Shown: positions 25,332 through 33,665 of the stretch, one piece after another
Layout: each line of letters begins with the position of its first letter
How positions within the stretch are numbered: position 1 is the first letter of the stretch
Source of the DNA: CAZYTX01 sp964650485
Lineage (GTDB): Bacteria; RBG-13-61-14; DATKZS01
NCBI GenBank assembly: GCA_964650485.1
Contig: CAZYTX010000026.1
Coordinates: 1-50,394 of the forward strand
Reading direction: 5' to 3'
Length of the DNA: 50,394 nt
The notes under the pieces: model-generated
Database searches by the model: none
Told to the model about the DNA's origin: nothing
What the model saw: only the letters and a program-made list of their open reading frames with translations
Program-made: the position numbers and the translations under genes

Positions 25332-26289
25332 CCCGCAATGCCCTCCCGGTAAGGCTTATGAACACGTCTTCCAGGTTGGCCTGGCGGGTGGACAGCGACT
25401 CGAGCCCCAGGTCACGCCTCTGGAGCTCGGACATGAGCGCGGGCAGGGTCTCTGCGATCCGGGCCACGCTCAGCCGAAAGTTGCCGGTGTGTGATGACAC
25501 CTCTTTCACTCCAGGAAGGCCGGATAGAATTGCCTCCTCCAAAGAACGGTCGGCACGGAAGGTTATGACCTCTTCCGCGCGCAATGACTCGACAAGCTCG
25601 GAGGGGGTCCCGAGCGCGATCACTCTGCCGTAGTCCATGATGGCTACCCGGTCGCAGAGCCGCTCGGCCTCGTCCATGTAGTGGGTGGTGAGCAAAATGG
25701 TCACGCCTTTTGCGTGGAAGTCGTCAATAAGCTCCCACATGTTCACCCTGGCCTGGGGGTCGAGCCCGGTGGTGGGCTCGTCCAGGAACAAGAGCTCCGG
25801 GTCGCCCACCAGTGCGCAGGCCAAGGCCAGCCTCTGCTTCTGTCCTCCGGAGAGCTTTCCCACCCGGGAGTCGCGTTTATCCGTGAGATACACCGTGCGG
25901 ATGACCTCGTCCACCGCCCTGCCCTTCTTGTAAAAGCTGCGGAAGAGACGCACCGTCTCATAAACCGTTAGCTTCTCGATAAAACGCGTCTCCTGGAGCT
26001 GGATGCCCAGCCGCTCGCGCAGCGCGTGCTCGTCCGTGTGGCCCCACCTGTGGCCCAGCACCTCGACCACGCCTCCGTCCGACCGGGTGAGACCCTCGAA
26101 TATCTCCACGCAGGTGGTCTTGCCCGCCCCGTTCGGACCCAGGATACCGAAGCGCTCTCCCCGGTGCACGGAAAGGTCAACATTGTCCACGGCCTTTACG
26201 TCGGGGTACTCTTTCTCAAGGCCGCGGCAGCTCAGAGCCGCGTCCTTTGAGATCAATTCAGAAGCATAATCTTTCCCTACAGCTTCCAT
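25324..26289 (-). CDS. ABC-2 exporter ATPase
   Basis: 321 residues from the ATG at 26289; a TTG 36 nt upstream is the alternative, and neither has a good ribosome site. Walker A GPNGAGKTT (about 51-59), signature LSGGQKQRLALA, Walker B LLFLDEPTTGLD and the H-loop TTHYMDEAE are intact. The C-terminal domain (about 230-321) is typical of CcmA/NatA-type exporter ATPases. Pairs with the downstream permease. Confidence 0.93.
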   Translation of the reverse strand: MEAVGKDYASELISKDAALSCRGLEKEYPDVKAVDNVDLSVHRGERFGILGPNGAGKTTCVEIFEGLTRSDGGVVEVLGHRWGHTDEHALRERLGIQLQETRFIEKLTVYETVRLFRSFYKKGRAVDEVIRTVYLTDKRDSRVGKLSGGQKQRLALACALVGDPELLFLDEPTTGLDPQARVNMWELIDDFHAKGVTILLTTHYMDEAERLCDRVAIMDYGRVIALGTPSELVESLRAEEVITFRADRSLEEAILSGLPGVKEVSSHTGNFRLSVARIAETLPALMSELQRRDLGLESLSTRQANLEDVFISLTGRALRDA

Positions 26290-26375
26290 TTTTATTATTA
26301 TTGATTCATTCCCGCGTGCTGGCAAACGCGCCCCGCTTGAAAGGTCCCGCTCGAGTTATTAATTCAGGGCGGGGT

Positions 26376-27548
26376 TCAGCTCTGGGTGAAAAGCTCGGCA
26401 ATAGCTATTGTCTGTTCTCCGGCGCATGAGTAGAGTAGAAAGGTGCGGCCGTCCTCCTCGTAGATGGCCGGGTCCCGGAGCTCATTTACCGGTCCGGTGA
26501 TCTCTCCCCTGATGGAGGGGCTGACAGGGAGTTCCGCACCCTCCCAGTCTTTCTCCGGCCTCAGCACCTCCGCCGGTTCGGAGGCCTCCCACTTGTCCCA
26601 GTCCTTCGGGCTGATGTCCACTTTGGAGCAGAGGATGCGCTCGGGCGCGTCGCCGACCCGGGTGAAGAACACGTACAAGAGTGTGCCTCTCCTCAGGAGC
26701 GCGCAGTGGCGCATGTTCGCTCCGAACATGAGCCTTGGCCTGGTCTCGAACTTTGAGAGGCCGTCGCGCGAGCGGCAGAACAGCCCGGGCATCCACACCC
26801 CGTAGTACATGCCCCGGTATGGGAACACCCTGAGGTAGGGCCCGCACAAGAGCTCTGGCCTGGCCCGGAAAATTATTCCGTCCCTGGACACTGCCACTCG
26901 CGTCATCTGGTTCGAGTCCGCAAGCATGCCGTGGTAGTACATCCTGATCTCGCGTTTTTCATTGTCCACGACTATCTCCGGGCTGGCTATGTGCGGCCTG
27001 GTCTCGGAGGACCCGTAGGTCCCCTCCGACTTTCGCTCAGCCACGGCCAGCCTGGCTGCAAGACCCACCTTGGTCACGGCCCAGGCCACTGCCGGCTGGT
27101 ACTCCTTCCAGACGCTGGATAGGGCGGCCATGGCACTGCCCGCTCCGGCGTCCTCTGCGGGGAAGTGCGATTGTTCGAGCTGGAGACAGCCTTGCTCCCT
27201 TGTGCGCCAGGGCCCGCAAAGATCATCCGCAAAGGCGAGCCTGATGTAGCCGCCCTTGTGATGGGCAAAAAAGAGGTAATATTTACCCAGGGGGTCTGGT
27301 GCCCAGTCCGGCGCCCGGATCAGGGAAGGACCGTTGATATTTACATACCCGTATAGCCTGGCCTCCTCCTGCATGCGCTCGTCCATGGGGCCAGGAATGA
27401 TGGGGTTGCAGTCAAGACGCCTGGCCCGGAGACTGGGCGGGGGCGGCCCATCCCGGGACGATGACTTGCGCGCGCAGGCTGACGACCCTGCGGCCGCGGC
27501 AGACATTCCCGCGATGCTGATGTTGCCGATAAATTCTCTTCTGTCCAT
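26376..27548 (-). CDS. Tat-exported five-bladed propeller (glycosidase-like)
   Basis: 390 residues from the ATG at 27548. The leader MDRREFIGNISIAGMSAAAAG has the twin-arginine motif (Arg3, Arg4). The body (for example YYLFFAHHKGGYIRLAFADDLCGPW, shortened here by its ends, and the late ELRDPAIYEEDGRTFLLYSC) looks like the GH43/GH117-type propeller fold with its typical RDPAIY segment. It may be an exported glycosidase or a sugar-binding protein; the acidic catalytic set cannot be confirmed by eye. Downstream (54 nt) of an ADP-forming CoA-ligase alpha subunit, as is the DUF362 Tat protein on the other strand. Confidence 0.65.
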   Translation of the reverse strand: MDRREFIGNISIAGMSAAAAGSSACARKSSSRDGPPPPSLRARRLDCNPIIPGPMDERMQEEARLYGYVNINGPSLIRAPDWAPDPLGKYYLFFAHHKGGYIRLAFADDLCGPWRTREQGCLQLEQSHFPAEDAGAGSAMAALSSVWKEYQPAVAWAVTKVGLAARLAVAERKSEGTYGSSETRPHIASPEIVVDNEKREIRMYYHGMLADSNQMTRVAVSRDGIIFRARPELLCGPYLRVFPYRGMYYGVWMPGLFCRSRDGLSKFETRPRLMFGANMRHCALLRRGTLLYVFFTRVGDAPERILCSKVDISPKDWDKWEASEPAEVLRPEKDWEGAELPVSPSIRGEITGPVNELRDPAIYEEDGRTFLLYSCAGEQTIAIAELFTQS

Positions 27549-27602
27549 GGCTTTTCCAATAAAGAGTATAAATCTTCGGTCCGCCAGCACCTGGAGAGCT
27601 TC

Positions 27603-29096
27603 TTATGACCCCCGAGCTCCGTTGTGGTCTCTTAGGAAAGCGCTCCTGAAAGCGAGCGCGGAGAAAGAGCGCACCGCGTCCTCGATTGCGGGGTAGAGCA
27701 TGATGCCCCTCTCCAGGATATGCATGAGCCCGGGGTATCCTCTTCTCATGGCCAGCCTTGCCACGGTGGAGGTCATGAGCAGTGGCTTTTCGAACTTAAG
27801 AGCGTAATCGGCCATGATCCTGCAGTGCTTGATGTCATTCTCCAGCCTGCTTTTCATGCGCTCGTCCTTTGGGTTCATGAAGTCCGTGTTCGAGCCCACC
27901 TGGTCGAGCATGGAGTAGATCCAGCCCACCCCCAGCATGATCACGCCGTCCATCTCGTTGTTCTCCATGAGGATGGGTATAAGCTCGCGGGGTCCTCCGA
28001 ACCCGATTCCGGCCACCATGTCAACCGGGTTGTTGGGGGCCCACCACGCGGGCAGGTGCTGCTTCAGCTTTTCTATGGTCCGGCTTGAAAGAGGGGGAAG
28101 CACGAGACCTGCCCGGGAGCATGCGTCCGCGGCGATCACCCCGAATCCACCCCCTCCGGTTATCACCCCCGCCCTGGGCCCGGCCGGGAGAGGCGTGTTC
28201 ACAAAGGTGGCCGCGGTGATGGCGGCCTCCTCCAGGGTCTTGGCCCTCATCACCCCGGCCTGCCTGCACGCGGCGCTGAAGACCTGGTCGCTGCCGGCCA
28301 GCACTCCTGTGTGGCTCGACACCGCCCGGGCCCCATCCTGCGAGCGTCCGGCCTTCATGACCACCACCGGCTTTTGGAGCGCGGTCTTTTTTGCCGCGTC
28401 AAAGAAATGCCTTCCGTTGTCCGCGCCCTCGACGTACAGAAGCACCACCCCGGTGTCCGGGTCTTGCCGGAAGTAGTCGAGGTAGTCGGTCCATGTGAGG
28501 TCCGCGCAGTTCCCAGCGGACACAGCCTTTGACACCCCGAAGCCGAACTCTGAGAGGTTCTCGCACAGCACGGTGGCCACATTCCCGCTCTGCGTTGCTA
28601 TGCCTATGGACCCGTGCTTGGGTCTCACCACCGGCATCCAGGGGTAGAGCTTCGAGCGCGGCACTGCGATGCCCTGGCCGTTGGGTCCCACCAGCACCAT
28701 GCCACCGGCCCTGGCAGTGCGCACCATGTCCTCCTGCAAGGCGCGGCCATCCCTGCCAAGCTCGGCAAAACCCGCGGTGATCACCACGCCCGCGCGCACC
28801 CGCTTTTTCACGCACTCGGCCACCGCCCCCGGCACCGCGGCCCCCGGTATGGTGAAGATGGCGAGGTCCACACGGTCGGGAACGTCCAGGATTGACTTGT
28901 AAGCCTTGTGCCCGGCCACCTCTTCCTCTCGTGGGTTCACCGGATACACCCGGCCCTCATAGCCGCCCTCGGCCAGGTTGTGGAAGATGATCCCTCCCCA
29001 TTTGCCGATGTTGTTGGACGCGCCGATAAAGGCGATCGAGCGGGGACTGAACACGGCCTCCATTGCTGAAAGCCGCTCATCGTGTTCCATTCTCAT
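27603..29096 (-). CDS. second acyl-CoA synthetase (ADP-forming) alpha subunit-like
   Basis: 497 residues. Same family as 20415-21785: CoA-binding domain (IAFIGASNNIGKWGG), LVGPNGQGIAVP in place of GPNCMG, SIGIATQSGNV, and the phospho-histidine loop AVSSHTGVLAGSDQ (His262). A 30-40 residue extra C-terminal part is present. No beta (ATP-grasp) subunit nearby. Start at 29096 has GGAG 8 nt upstream. Divergence between the two copies suggests different substrates rather than a recent duplication. Confidence 0.85.
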   Translation of the reverse strand: MRMEHDERLSAMEAVFSPRSIAFIGASNNIGKWGGIIFHNLAEGGYEGRVYPVNPREEEVAGHKAYKSILDVPDRVDLAIFTIPGAAVPGAVAECVKKRVRAGVVITAGFAELGRDGRALQEDMVRTARAGGMVLVGPNGQGIAVPRSKLYPWMPVVRPKHGSIGIATQSGNVATVLCENLSEFGFGVSKAVSAGNCADLTWTDYLDYFRQDPDTGVVLLYVEGADNGRHFFDAAKKTALQKPVVVMKAGRSQDGARAVSSHTGVLAGSDQVFSAACRQAGVMRAKTLEEAAITAATFVNTPLPAGPRAGVITGGGGFGVIAADACSRAGLVLPPLSSRTIEKLKQHLPAWWAPNNPVDMVAGIGFGGPRELIPILMENNEMDGVIMLGVGWIYSMLDQVGSNTDFMNPKDERMKSRLENDIKHCRIMADYALKFEKPLLMTSTVARLAMRRGYPGLMHILERGIMLYPAIEDAVRSFSALAFRSAFLRDHNGARGS

Positions 29097-29163
29097 AGAC
29101 TTACTCCGGACCGTAGCGATACTTCCCGGCAGGCAAGCAACTCCCTCGCACCATAACTAACAG

Positions 29164-29184
29164 CCGGGGCCATGAAAGCCCCGG
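29164..29184 (-). other. perfect 7-bp GC hairpin between genes
   Basis: CCGGGGC-CATGAAA-GCCCCGG. Lies between the ankyrin gene end and the CoA-ligase start. There is no T-run, so it may stabilise or attenuate the transcript rather than end it. Confidence 0.45.
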
Positions 29185-29201
29185 ATCATGCGGCAATATT
29201 A

Positions 29202-29597
29202 TCAGTCCGCGCCGCCCCTGTACTTTATGTATTTCGCGGTGTCCCGGAAATGCCCTATGCGGGCGTAATAGTAAGGGGTCTTTCTGTGTGTGTCTCTGGC
29301 CTTCACGTCGGCGCCGGCGTTCAAGAGCACCTTTATGGACTCGGTCTTTCCCACCATGGCGGCCCGGTGCACCGCGGTCTTGTCGTCCTTGGCCCGGGCG
29401 TGGACGAGCGCCGGGTGCTTGCCTAAAAGCTCATGCAGTGTCGCAAGGTCGCCCGAGGAGGCAGCCTTGAAGAAAAGCTCCGCCTCCTCATCGGGCGCCC
29501 CGGTGGCGTCGTCGCAGATCCCGGGCTGAGCCCACACGACCATGAAAGCCGCAGCCACCAGCACGGCGCCGGATACAATCCATTTCAAGCGAGCCAT
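29202..29597 (-). CDS. exported ankyrin-repeat protein
   Basis: 131 residues. The ATG at 29597 is preferred because the AGGAGGG lies 7 nt before it; an ATG two codons earlier is too close. A signal peptide (KWIVSGAVLVAAAFMVVWAQPG) is followed by about three ankyrin repeats (ELFFKAASSGDLATLHELL, TAVHRAAMVGKTESIKVLL, TPYYYARIGHFRDTAKYI). Ankyrin repeats bind proteins; a periplasmic role is likely. Partner unknown. Confidence 0.85.
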   Translation of the reverse strand: MARLKWIVSGAVLVAAAFMVVWAQPGICDDATGAPDEEAELFFKAASSGDLATLHELLGKHPALVHARAKDDKTAVHRAAMVGKTESIKVLLNAGADVKARDTHRKTPYYYARIGHFRDTAKYIKYRGGAD

Positions 29598-29671
29598 GTC
29601 CATCCCTCCTGCCTTTCAGTATTCCCCTTGCCAGGGAGTATTATTATTATACATATTCATCAGTGGCACAG

Positions 29672-30304
29672 TCAACAAGGAGGCTTCTTTGGGCCTGCAA
29701 TTATCCGGCGCGCTTTGTCCAGGTCTTCCGTGGTGTTTATGTTCATGAAGGCCATGCCCGAAGGGTCCCACCTTTGCACCAGCTCCGTGTCCACCTCCCT
29801 GGTCCGCACCCGTGGATACACCTTTATGATCTGGCCCTCGCCCGAACGGAGCAGCTCCTCCATCACCGGTGCGCACCCCTTTGCGTACATGGCGTGGAGG
29901 GGCTCGTAAAGCCCCCCGTGAGTGGGGACCACCACCTCGCAGTCATGCGCCATTGCGGCCATTCCCCTGAAGAAGCTCTCGGGTATGAATGGAGAGTCGC
30001 AGGGCATGACGAATATCCAGGGTGTCTTGGCCTTCTTCAGCCCGGAAAGCATGCCGGCCATGGGTCCCATTCCCCGGTACTCGTCCTCCACCACCAGGAG
30101 ACCGGTTGACGAGAGGTCCTTCGGTCCCGAGACCAATACATTCTCGAACACCCTGCCCGCGGTCTTTGCGGCCCTGACCACCAAAGGCATGCCCCCGAGC
30201 TCGATCATGGCCTTGTCCCGGCTCAGCCGGCTGCTTTTCCCTCCGGCGAGAATGAGGGCGGTGGCCCGGTTTATCCGGGCTTTCAGGTCAGTGCCGGGGG
30301 TCAT
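29672..30304 (-). CDS. mobA: molybdenum cofactor guanylyltransferase
   Basis: 210 residues. The nucleotide-binding signature LILAGGKSSRLSRDKAMIEL (Gly-Gly and Lys near residues 21-31) and VMPCDSPFI are classic for MobA, which joins GMP to molybdopterin to make the bis-MGD cofactor of DMSO-reductase type enzymes. Length fits. No other Mo-cofactor gene lies in the window. Part of a minus-strand run from the HydE-like gene downwards. Confidence 0.92.
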   Translation of the reverse strand: MTPGTDLKARINRATALILAGGKSSRLSRDKAMIELGGMPLVVRAAKTAGRVFENVLVSGPKDLSSTGLLVVEDEYRGMGPMAGMLSGLKKAKTPWIFVMPCDSPFIPESFFRGMAAMAHDCEVVVPTHGGLYEPLHAMYAKGCAPVMEELLRSGEGQIIKVYPRVRTREVDTELVQRWDPSGMAFMNINTTEDLDKARRIIAGPKKPPC

Positions 30305-30323
30305 CTCCCTCGCTTTTTCCTTG

Positions 30324-31073
30324 TCAAGGGCTTTGCACCGGGCAAAGGAGGCCGAGCTCGAAGCAGTAGTGGGCCCGGTCCCTGGAGAGCATATGCTCGC
30401 GCTTCTTGGTCATGCGGTAGTGCTTCCACAGCTCATCTGTAAAGGGCTCGGGATCGAGCCTGTACACCTTCCTGCCCGCGGCCGTGCTTCCCGAGCCGGG
30501 ATTCAGTGTCCCTTTGCTTTCTTTGTCCGCGGCTTTTCCCGGCGGGGCCTCCAGGAGATCGAACAGGTGGTTCCAGGAGATGACCTCGAAGTACAGGGGA
30601 TTGTAGTCCGGGACATCGCCCCACTCCTTCACCACCGGCACGTGTATGACCTCCCCCCTCTTGCCGTAGCGCGCGGTCTCGTAGCGCACCCGGGTCACAC
30701 GAGAGGTTTCAAGGTCAACATCGAGCGCGAGGGCCTCAACGTCGCCGGGCCCGAATATTATGCGCTGGAGCCTGAGCCCTCCGGTATAGGTGGCCCTGGT
30801 GAGCGCCGGCCAGAAGCCCTTTCCCGGGTCCCGCTCGAACTCCCATACCACGTGGTATGCAAGGCGAAGGGTTCGGCAATCTTCCGACGTGGCCGCCCGG
30901 AAGAGCAGCTCCCCGGGGGGTGCGGGTATGTCCTCGCCCTGCACCAGCACTGGTGCATAGCGGGAGACCAGTTCTTGCACCTGGTCCGCAGGAATACAGC
31001 AGGCGGCCCTGACAAGGCAAGGCGCGGCCAGGAACATGAGCGCGGCGACCGGGACCAGCAGTGGTTTTTTCAT
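30324..31073 (-). CDS. exported protein of unknown function
   Basis: 249 residues from the ATG at 31073, which opens a signal peptide (MKKPLLVPVAALMFLAAPCLVRA); AAGGGGTG lies upstream. No domain recognised. The mature part begins CCIPADQVQELVSRYAPVL and has several charged and aromatic segments. Stop is 19 nt from the mobA start, so the two are probably one transcript. Confidence 0.65.
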   Translation of the reverse strand: MKKPLLVPVAALMFLAAPCLVRAACCIPADQVQELVSRYAPVLVQGEDIPAPPGELLFRAATSEDCRTLRLAYHVVWEFERDPGKGFWPALTRATYTGGLRLQRIIFGPGDVEALALDVDLETSRVTRVRYETARYGKRGEVIHVPVVKEWGDVPDYNPLYFEVISWNHLFDLLEAPPGKAADKESKGTLNPGSGSTAAGRKVYRLDPEPFTDELWKHYRMTKKREHMLSRDRAHYCFELGLLCPVQSP

Positions 31074-31128
31074 GGGCACACCCCTTGAGATGAAAAGTGT
31101 ACAGGTACGTTTCGGATGCATGGACTCA

Positions 31129-32196
31129 CTAAGAGCCGGCCACGGAGACATGGTAAGCTGCCGGCTGGTCCAGTGCAAGCTCGAAGCCCTGGCTGGCGAG
31201 CTTTTCCCTGAGCTCGGGAACGTCTTCAGGGTCTTGCACTGGAAAGCCGGTGAAGGGTGAGAGTGACTCGAACTCGCAATACTCCTCGGGGGTGAAGTCC
31301 AGGATCACGGAATTGGCCCCGGCGTTTAAAAGCTCCGGCCGGTCGAGGGCCTGGTAGGACTTCTGGTGGGCGTTGGTGAGTGTGATGAGGGCGCGGGGGT
31401 TCATGATCCTGCATATTGCGATGAGCTTTATCATGGTGTCCATTCCCGAGTCCACGATCAGGTTCTCGGGCATCTGCACCAGCCTGTAGCCGGGTGAGTC
31501 AGGGGGCGGCTTATATGGCTCGATCACGATAGCCTTGATCCTCTGGTCGGATAGAAGGAACAGGTCCTCGAGCACGCTCTCGTAGCCCTGGTTGGGCATG
31601 CCCAGCATTATGCCCGTTGCCAGCGAGAAGCCGCTGTCTTTTATCTCATCCAGGTGCCTTATCCTGTCCACCCAGAACATGAAGGGCCTGATCCTCCTGT
31701 AGAGGTGCGGGTCGCAGGTCTCGTGCCTCAGCCAGTACATGTCCGCGCCTGCCTCCCTCCATCGGGAGTAGTCCGATGGGTTCCTCTCTCCCATGGCCAT
31801 GCTCACGGTCATTCCCAGGTTTTTAGTTATCTCCTGGATTACCTCGCTCACCAGGCCCGAGGTCATGGAGGGGTCGTCTCCTGATTTCAAGATCAGCCTT
31901 TTGACACCGGCGTTCTTCGCCGACCCGGCAGCCTCCAGTATCTGGCTGCGGCTCAGCCTGAAGCGGCCTTCCCCGCTCCCGCTGGCCCTGTAGCCGCAGA
32001 AGATGCAATCTCTTACGCATACGCTGGAGATGGTGACCAGGCCCATGCCGAAAACTTCCGGCCGCTCTTTGGGTGTGCGCAAAGAGTGTGACCATGCGGT
32101 GAGCTCTTCGCGGTCCCTCTTCAGCCTGCTCCGCAGGTAGTAGTAAACCTGGCCCCGGCTCAAGGGCCGGGGGCCGCGGCTGGAATCATCCATCAT
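31129..32196 (-). CDS. HydE/PylB-like radical SAM protein
   Basis: 355 residues. The cluster motif SSVC-VRD-C-IF-C-GYRA (Cys60, Cys64, Cys67) is the canonical Cx3Cx2C. FRLSRSQILEAAGSAKNAGVK, RLILKSGDD, HETCDPHLYRRIRP and LATGIMLGMPNQ match the HydE/PylB/BioB-like class. HydE matures [FeFe]-hydrogenase, PylB makes methylornithine; neither hydrogenase nor pyl genes are present here, so the substrate is open. Start not firm: ATG at 32196 or 32193, and no strong ribosome site. Confidence 0.82.
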   Translation of the reverse strand: MMDDSSRGPRPLSRGQVYYYLRSRLKRDREELTAWSHSLRTPKERPEVFGMGLVTISSVCVRDCIFCGYRASGSGEGRFRLSRSQILEAAGSAKNAGVKRLILKSGDDPSMTSGLVSEVIQEITKNLGMTVSMAMGERNPSDYSRWREAGADMYWLRHETCDPHLYRRIRPFMFWVDRIRHLDEIKDSGFSLATGIMLGMPNQGYESVLEDLFLLSDQRIKAIVIEPYKPPPDSPGYRLVQMPENLIVDSGMDTMIKLIAICRIMNPRALITLTNAHQKSYQALDRPELLNAGANSVILDFTPEEYCEFESLSPFTGFPVQDPEDVPELREKLASQGFELALDQPAAYHVSVAGS

Positions 32197-32221
32197 CACT
32201 TGAATGCCCGCCCATAACGAC

Positions 32222-32249
32222 AAAAGGGGCCTCGCAAGACCCCCCTTTA
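32222..32249 (-). terminator. terminator after tRNA-Val
   Basis: On the minus strand, AAAGGGG and CCCCTTT pair around a loop of about 12 nt, followed by TTTTG. Lies about 10 nt past the CCA end of the tRNA. Confidence 0.6.
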
Positions 32250-32257
32250 ATCCCCCA

Positions 32258-32332
32258 TGGTGGGCGCAGCAGGATTTGAACCTGCGACTTCCACCGTGTG
32301 AAGGTGGCACTCTCCCGCTGAGTTATGCGCCC
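32258..32332 (-). tRNA. tRNA-Val(CAC)
   Basis: A complete cloverleaf with 7-bp acceptor stem (GGGCGCA against TGCGCCC), T-loop GGTTCAAATCC, anticodon stem CCACC/GGTGG and loop TTCACAC, so the anticodon is CAC (reads GUG). The 3' CCA is encoded in the DNA (32258-32260). Confidence 0.97.
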
Positions 32333-32670
32333 GACTACACTATACATATAGCACATCAGTCAAGAAAAGTAAATGCCCATAACCCCCCCCATAATCCACC
32401 GCCTAATCCCTCAGCACGCTCAAAGGGGCGGGGATAGCGGTCATGATGGAGAAGGTCTCACCTCAAAAAGTGATGGTTTTTTTGACTAAAACCATTATAA
32501 CATCCCGTTGCGGCGGGACTAACGAGTTTTTTTATTTTTAGGCGGTGGATTATGGAAATAGGTGTGAGGTGTGAGTTTTGAGTAGAAGGATTGAAACGCC
32601 ATGACGCCAAGGGCAAAAATGAGTGAAAGCTAAAGGTCAGGCGATTATCTGCTATCCTGTTAGAGTGGTT
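32333..32670. other. intergenic region with inverted repeats
   Basis: No gene. Holds a perfect 8-bp inverted repeat ATGGTTTT-(7)-AAAACCAT (32473-32495), a TCCCG-(6)-CGGGA hairpin with a downstream T-rich run (about 32503-32535), and a GTGAGG/GTGAG-like repeat stretch near 32565-32585. The first two could be a bidirectional terminator pair. Confidence 0.5.
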
Positions 32671-32769
32671 ATGAAAAGGAGCTTTCGAGCATGGAAATGG
32701 CTGGCCGCGGCCGGCGGCTTCGGCCTGGGCTGGCTGTACGGCTTTTATATCGGCTGCTCTGGCGGGTGA
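32671..32769 (+). CDS. 32-residue membrane peptide A
   Basis: ATG at 32671 gives a basic start (MKRSFRAWKW) and a hydrophobic glycine-rich helix (LAAAGGFGLGWLYGFYIG), with a near-C-terminal Cys. It is followed after 3 nt by a second peptide of the same size, so the two look like a translational pair. Ribosome site is weak (TTAGAG). No family recognised. Confidence 0.45.
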   Translation: MKRSFRAWKWLAAAGGFGLGWLYGFYIGCSGG

Positions 32770-32772
32770 GCC

Positions 32773-32871
32773 TTGACGAGCAACCCGTGGGTTGCAGGAC
32801 TCCTCTTCGCGGTGCTTGGCTACAGCGTTTTTGACCTTATGGGCTCGCCTGCAGATGAAGAGCGCGACTAA
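32773..32871 (+). CDS. 32-residue membrane peptide B
   Basis: Starts at TTG (32773), with GGCGGGTGAG upstream inside the end of peptide A. Sequence MTSNPWVAGLLFAVLG then a helix end YSVFDLMG and an acidic tail ADEERD. Ends 11 nt from the convergent precorrin-2 dehydrogenase stop. Confidence is limited by the short length and the TTG start. Confidence 0.4.
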   Translation: MTSNPWVAGLLFAVLGYSVFDLMGSPADEERD

Positions 32872-32881
32872 GGAGGGCTAA

Positions 32882-33544
32882 TCATCCCGAGTCGCTTCCA
32901 GTTCCGGACTTGATCCTGGAAAGGGCCTTCTCCAGCGCCTTCCTCGCGTCTTCCAGGTCCCCCTGCCGAAGCTTTTCCAGGAGCTCGGGGGTGACCCCCT
33001 GTTCCCAGAATTTCACCCTTGCGCCCGCGTCGCTCACCTGGGCCTTCACCCTCTCCCTGAAGCCGGATATCATCTCGATGCCCTGGCCGAAAGAAGAGCC
33101 CAGGTACGACTGGATCATGCGCCTCAATGTGCGGGCCACCGCGGGACTTGCGCCGCCCGTGCTCACCGCGATGACCAGAGGCCCGTCCTGGAAGAAGCTC
33201 GGCACCTGGTAGTCGGAGCCTTCCGGGTCGTCGGCTACGTTGGTAAGCACCCTCCTCACGTTGGCCTCGTGTCTCACCTCGGCGTTTATCTCGGGGTCGT
33301 GGGTTGCTGCCACGCACAGGAACGCGCCTTCCAGGTCGCCCTGCTGGTATTTTTTCTGGTCCCACTCGATGGTGCCGCTTTCCACCAGCTTCTTTATCCC
33401 CTCGTGAGCTTCCGGGCTTATCACCCGCACCAGTGCGCCCAACTCCACCAGGGTCTTCACCTTGCGGAGCGCGACCTCGCCGCCGCCTATTACCAGGCAC
33501 AACCTGTCTTTTACGTTCAGCAGCACGGGAAACTGACCGGTCAT
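32882..33544 (-). CDS. precorrin-2 dehydrogenase / sirohydrochlorin ferrochelatase
   Basis: 220 residues, a stand-alone Met8/CysG N-terminal-type enzyme. NAD site LVIGGGEVALRKVKTL (about 17-32) and the catalytic segment VSTGGASPAVARTLRR are intact. It oxidises precorrin-2 to sirohydrochlorin and may insert iron, towards siroheme or heme d1/c by the alternative route. The C-terminal 70 residues form the usual helical domain. AGGAGGGTGAC precedes the ATG. The methyltransferase partner is not in the window. Confidence 0.92.
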   Translation of the reverse strand: MTGQFPVLLNVKDRLCLVIGGGEVALRKVKTLVELGALVRVISPEAHEGIKKLVESGTIEWDQKKYQQGDLEGAFLCVAATHDPEINAEVRHEANVRRVLTNVADDPEGSDYQVPSFFQDGPLVIAVSTGGASPAVARTLRRMIQSYLGSSFGQGIEMISGFRERVKAQVSDAGARVKFWEQGVTPELLEKLRQGDLEDARKALEKALSRIKSGTGSDSG

Positions 33545-33665
33545 GTCACCCTCCTGTTAACTGAAACAAACTTATCACATAATCTTATCTATTTCAGGCG
33601 TAATCACGGGGCCGCCTGCGATGGATATTTTTTCAACCCATGCACGCCGTGATAAATTGGGAGTG

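Noticed and set aside
29922..31088. 388-codon plus-strand frame over mobA and the exported protein
   Set aside because: Composition of a reverse shadow; mobA motif on the other strand is certain.
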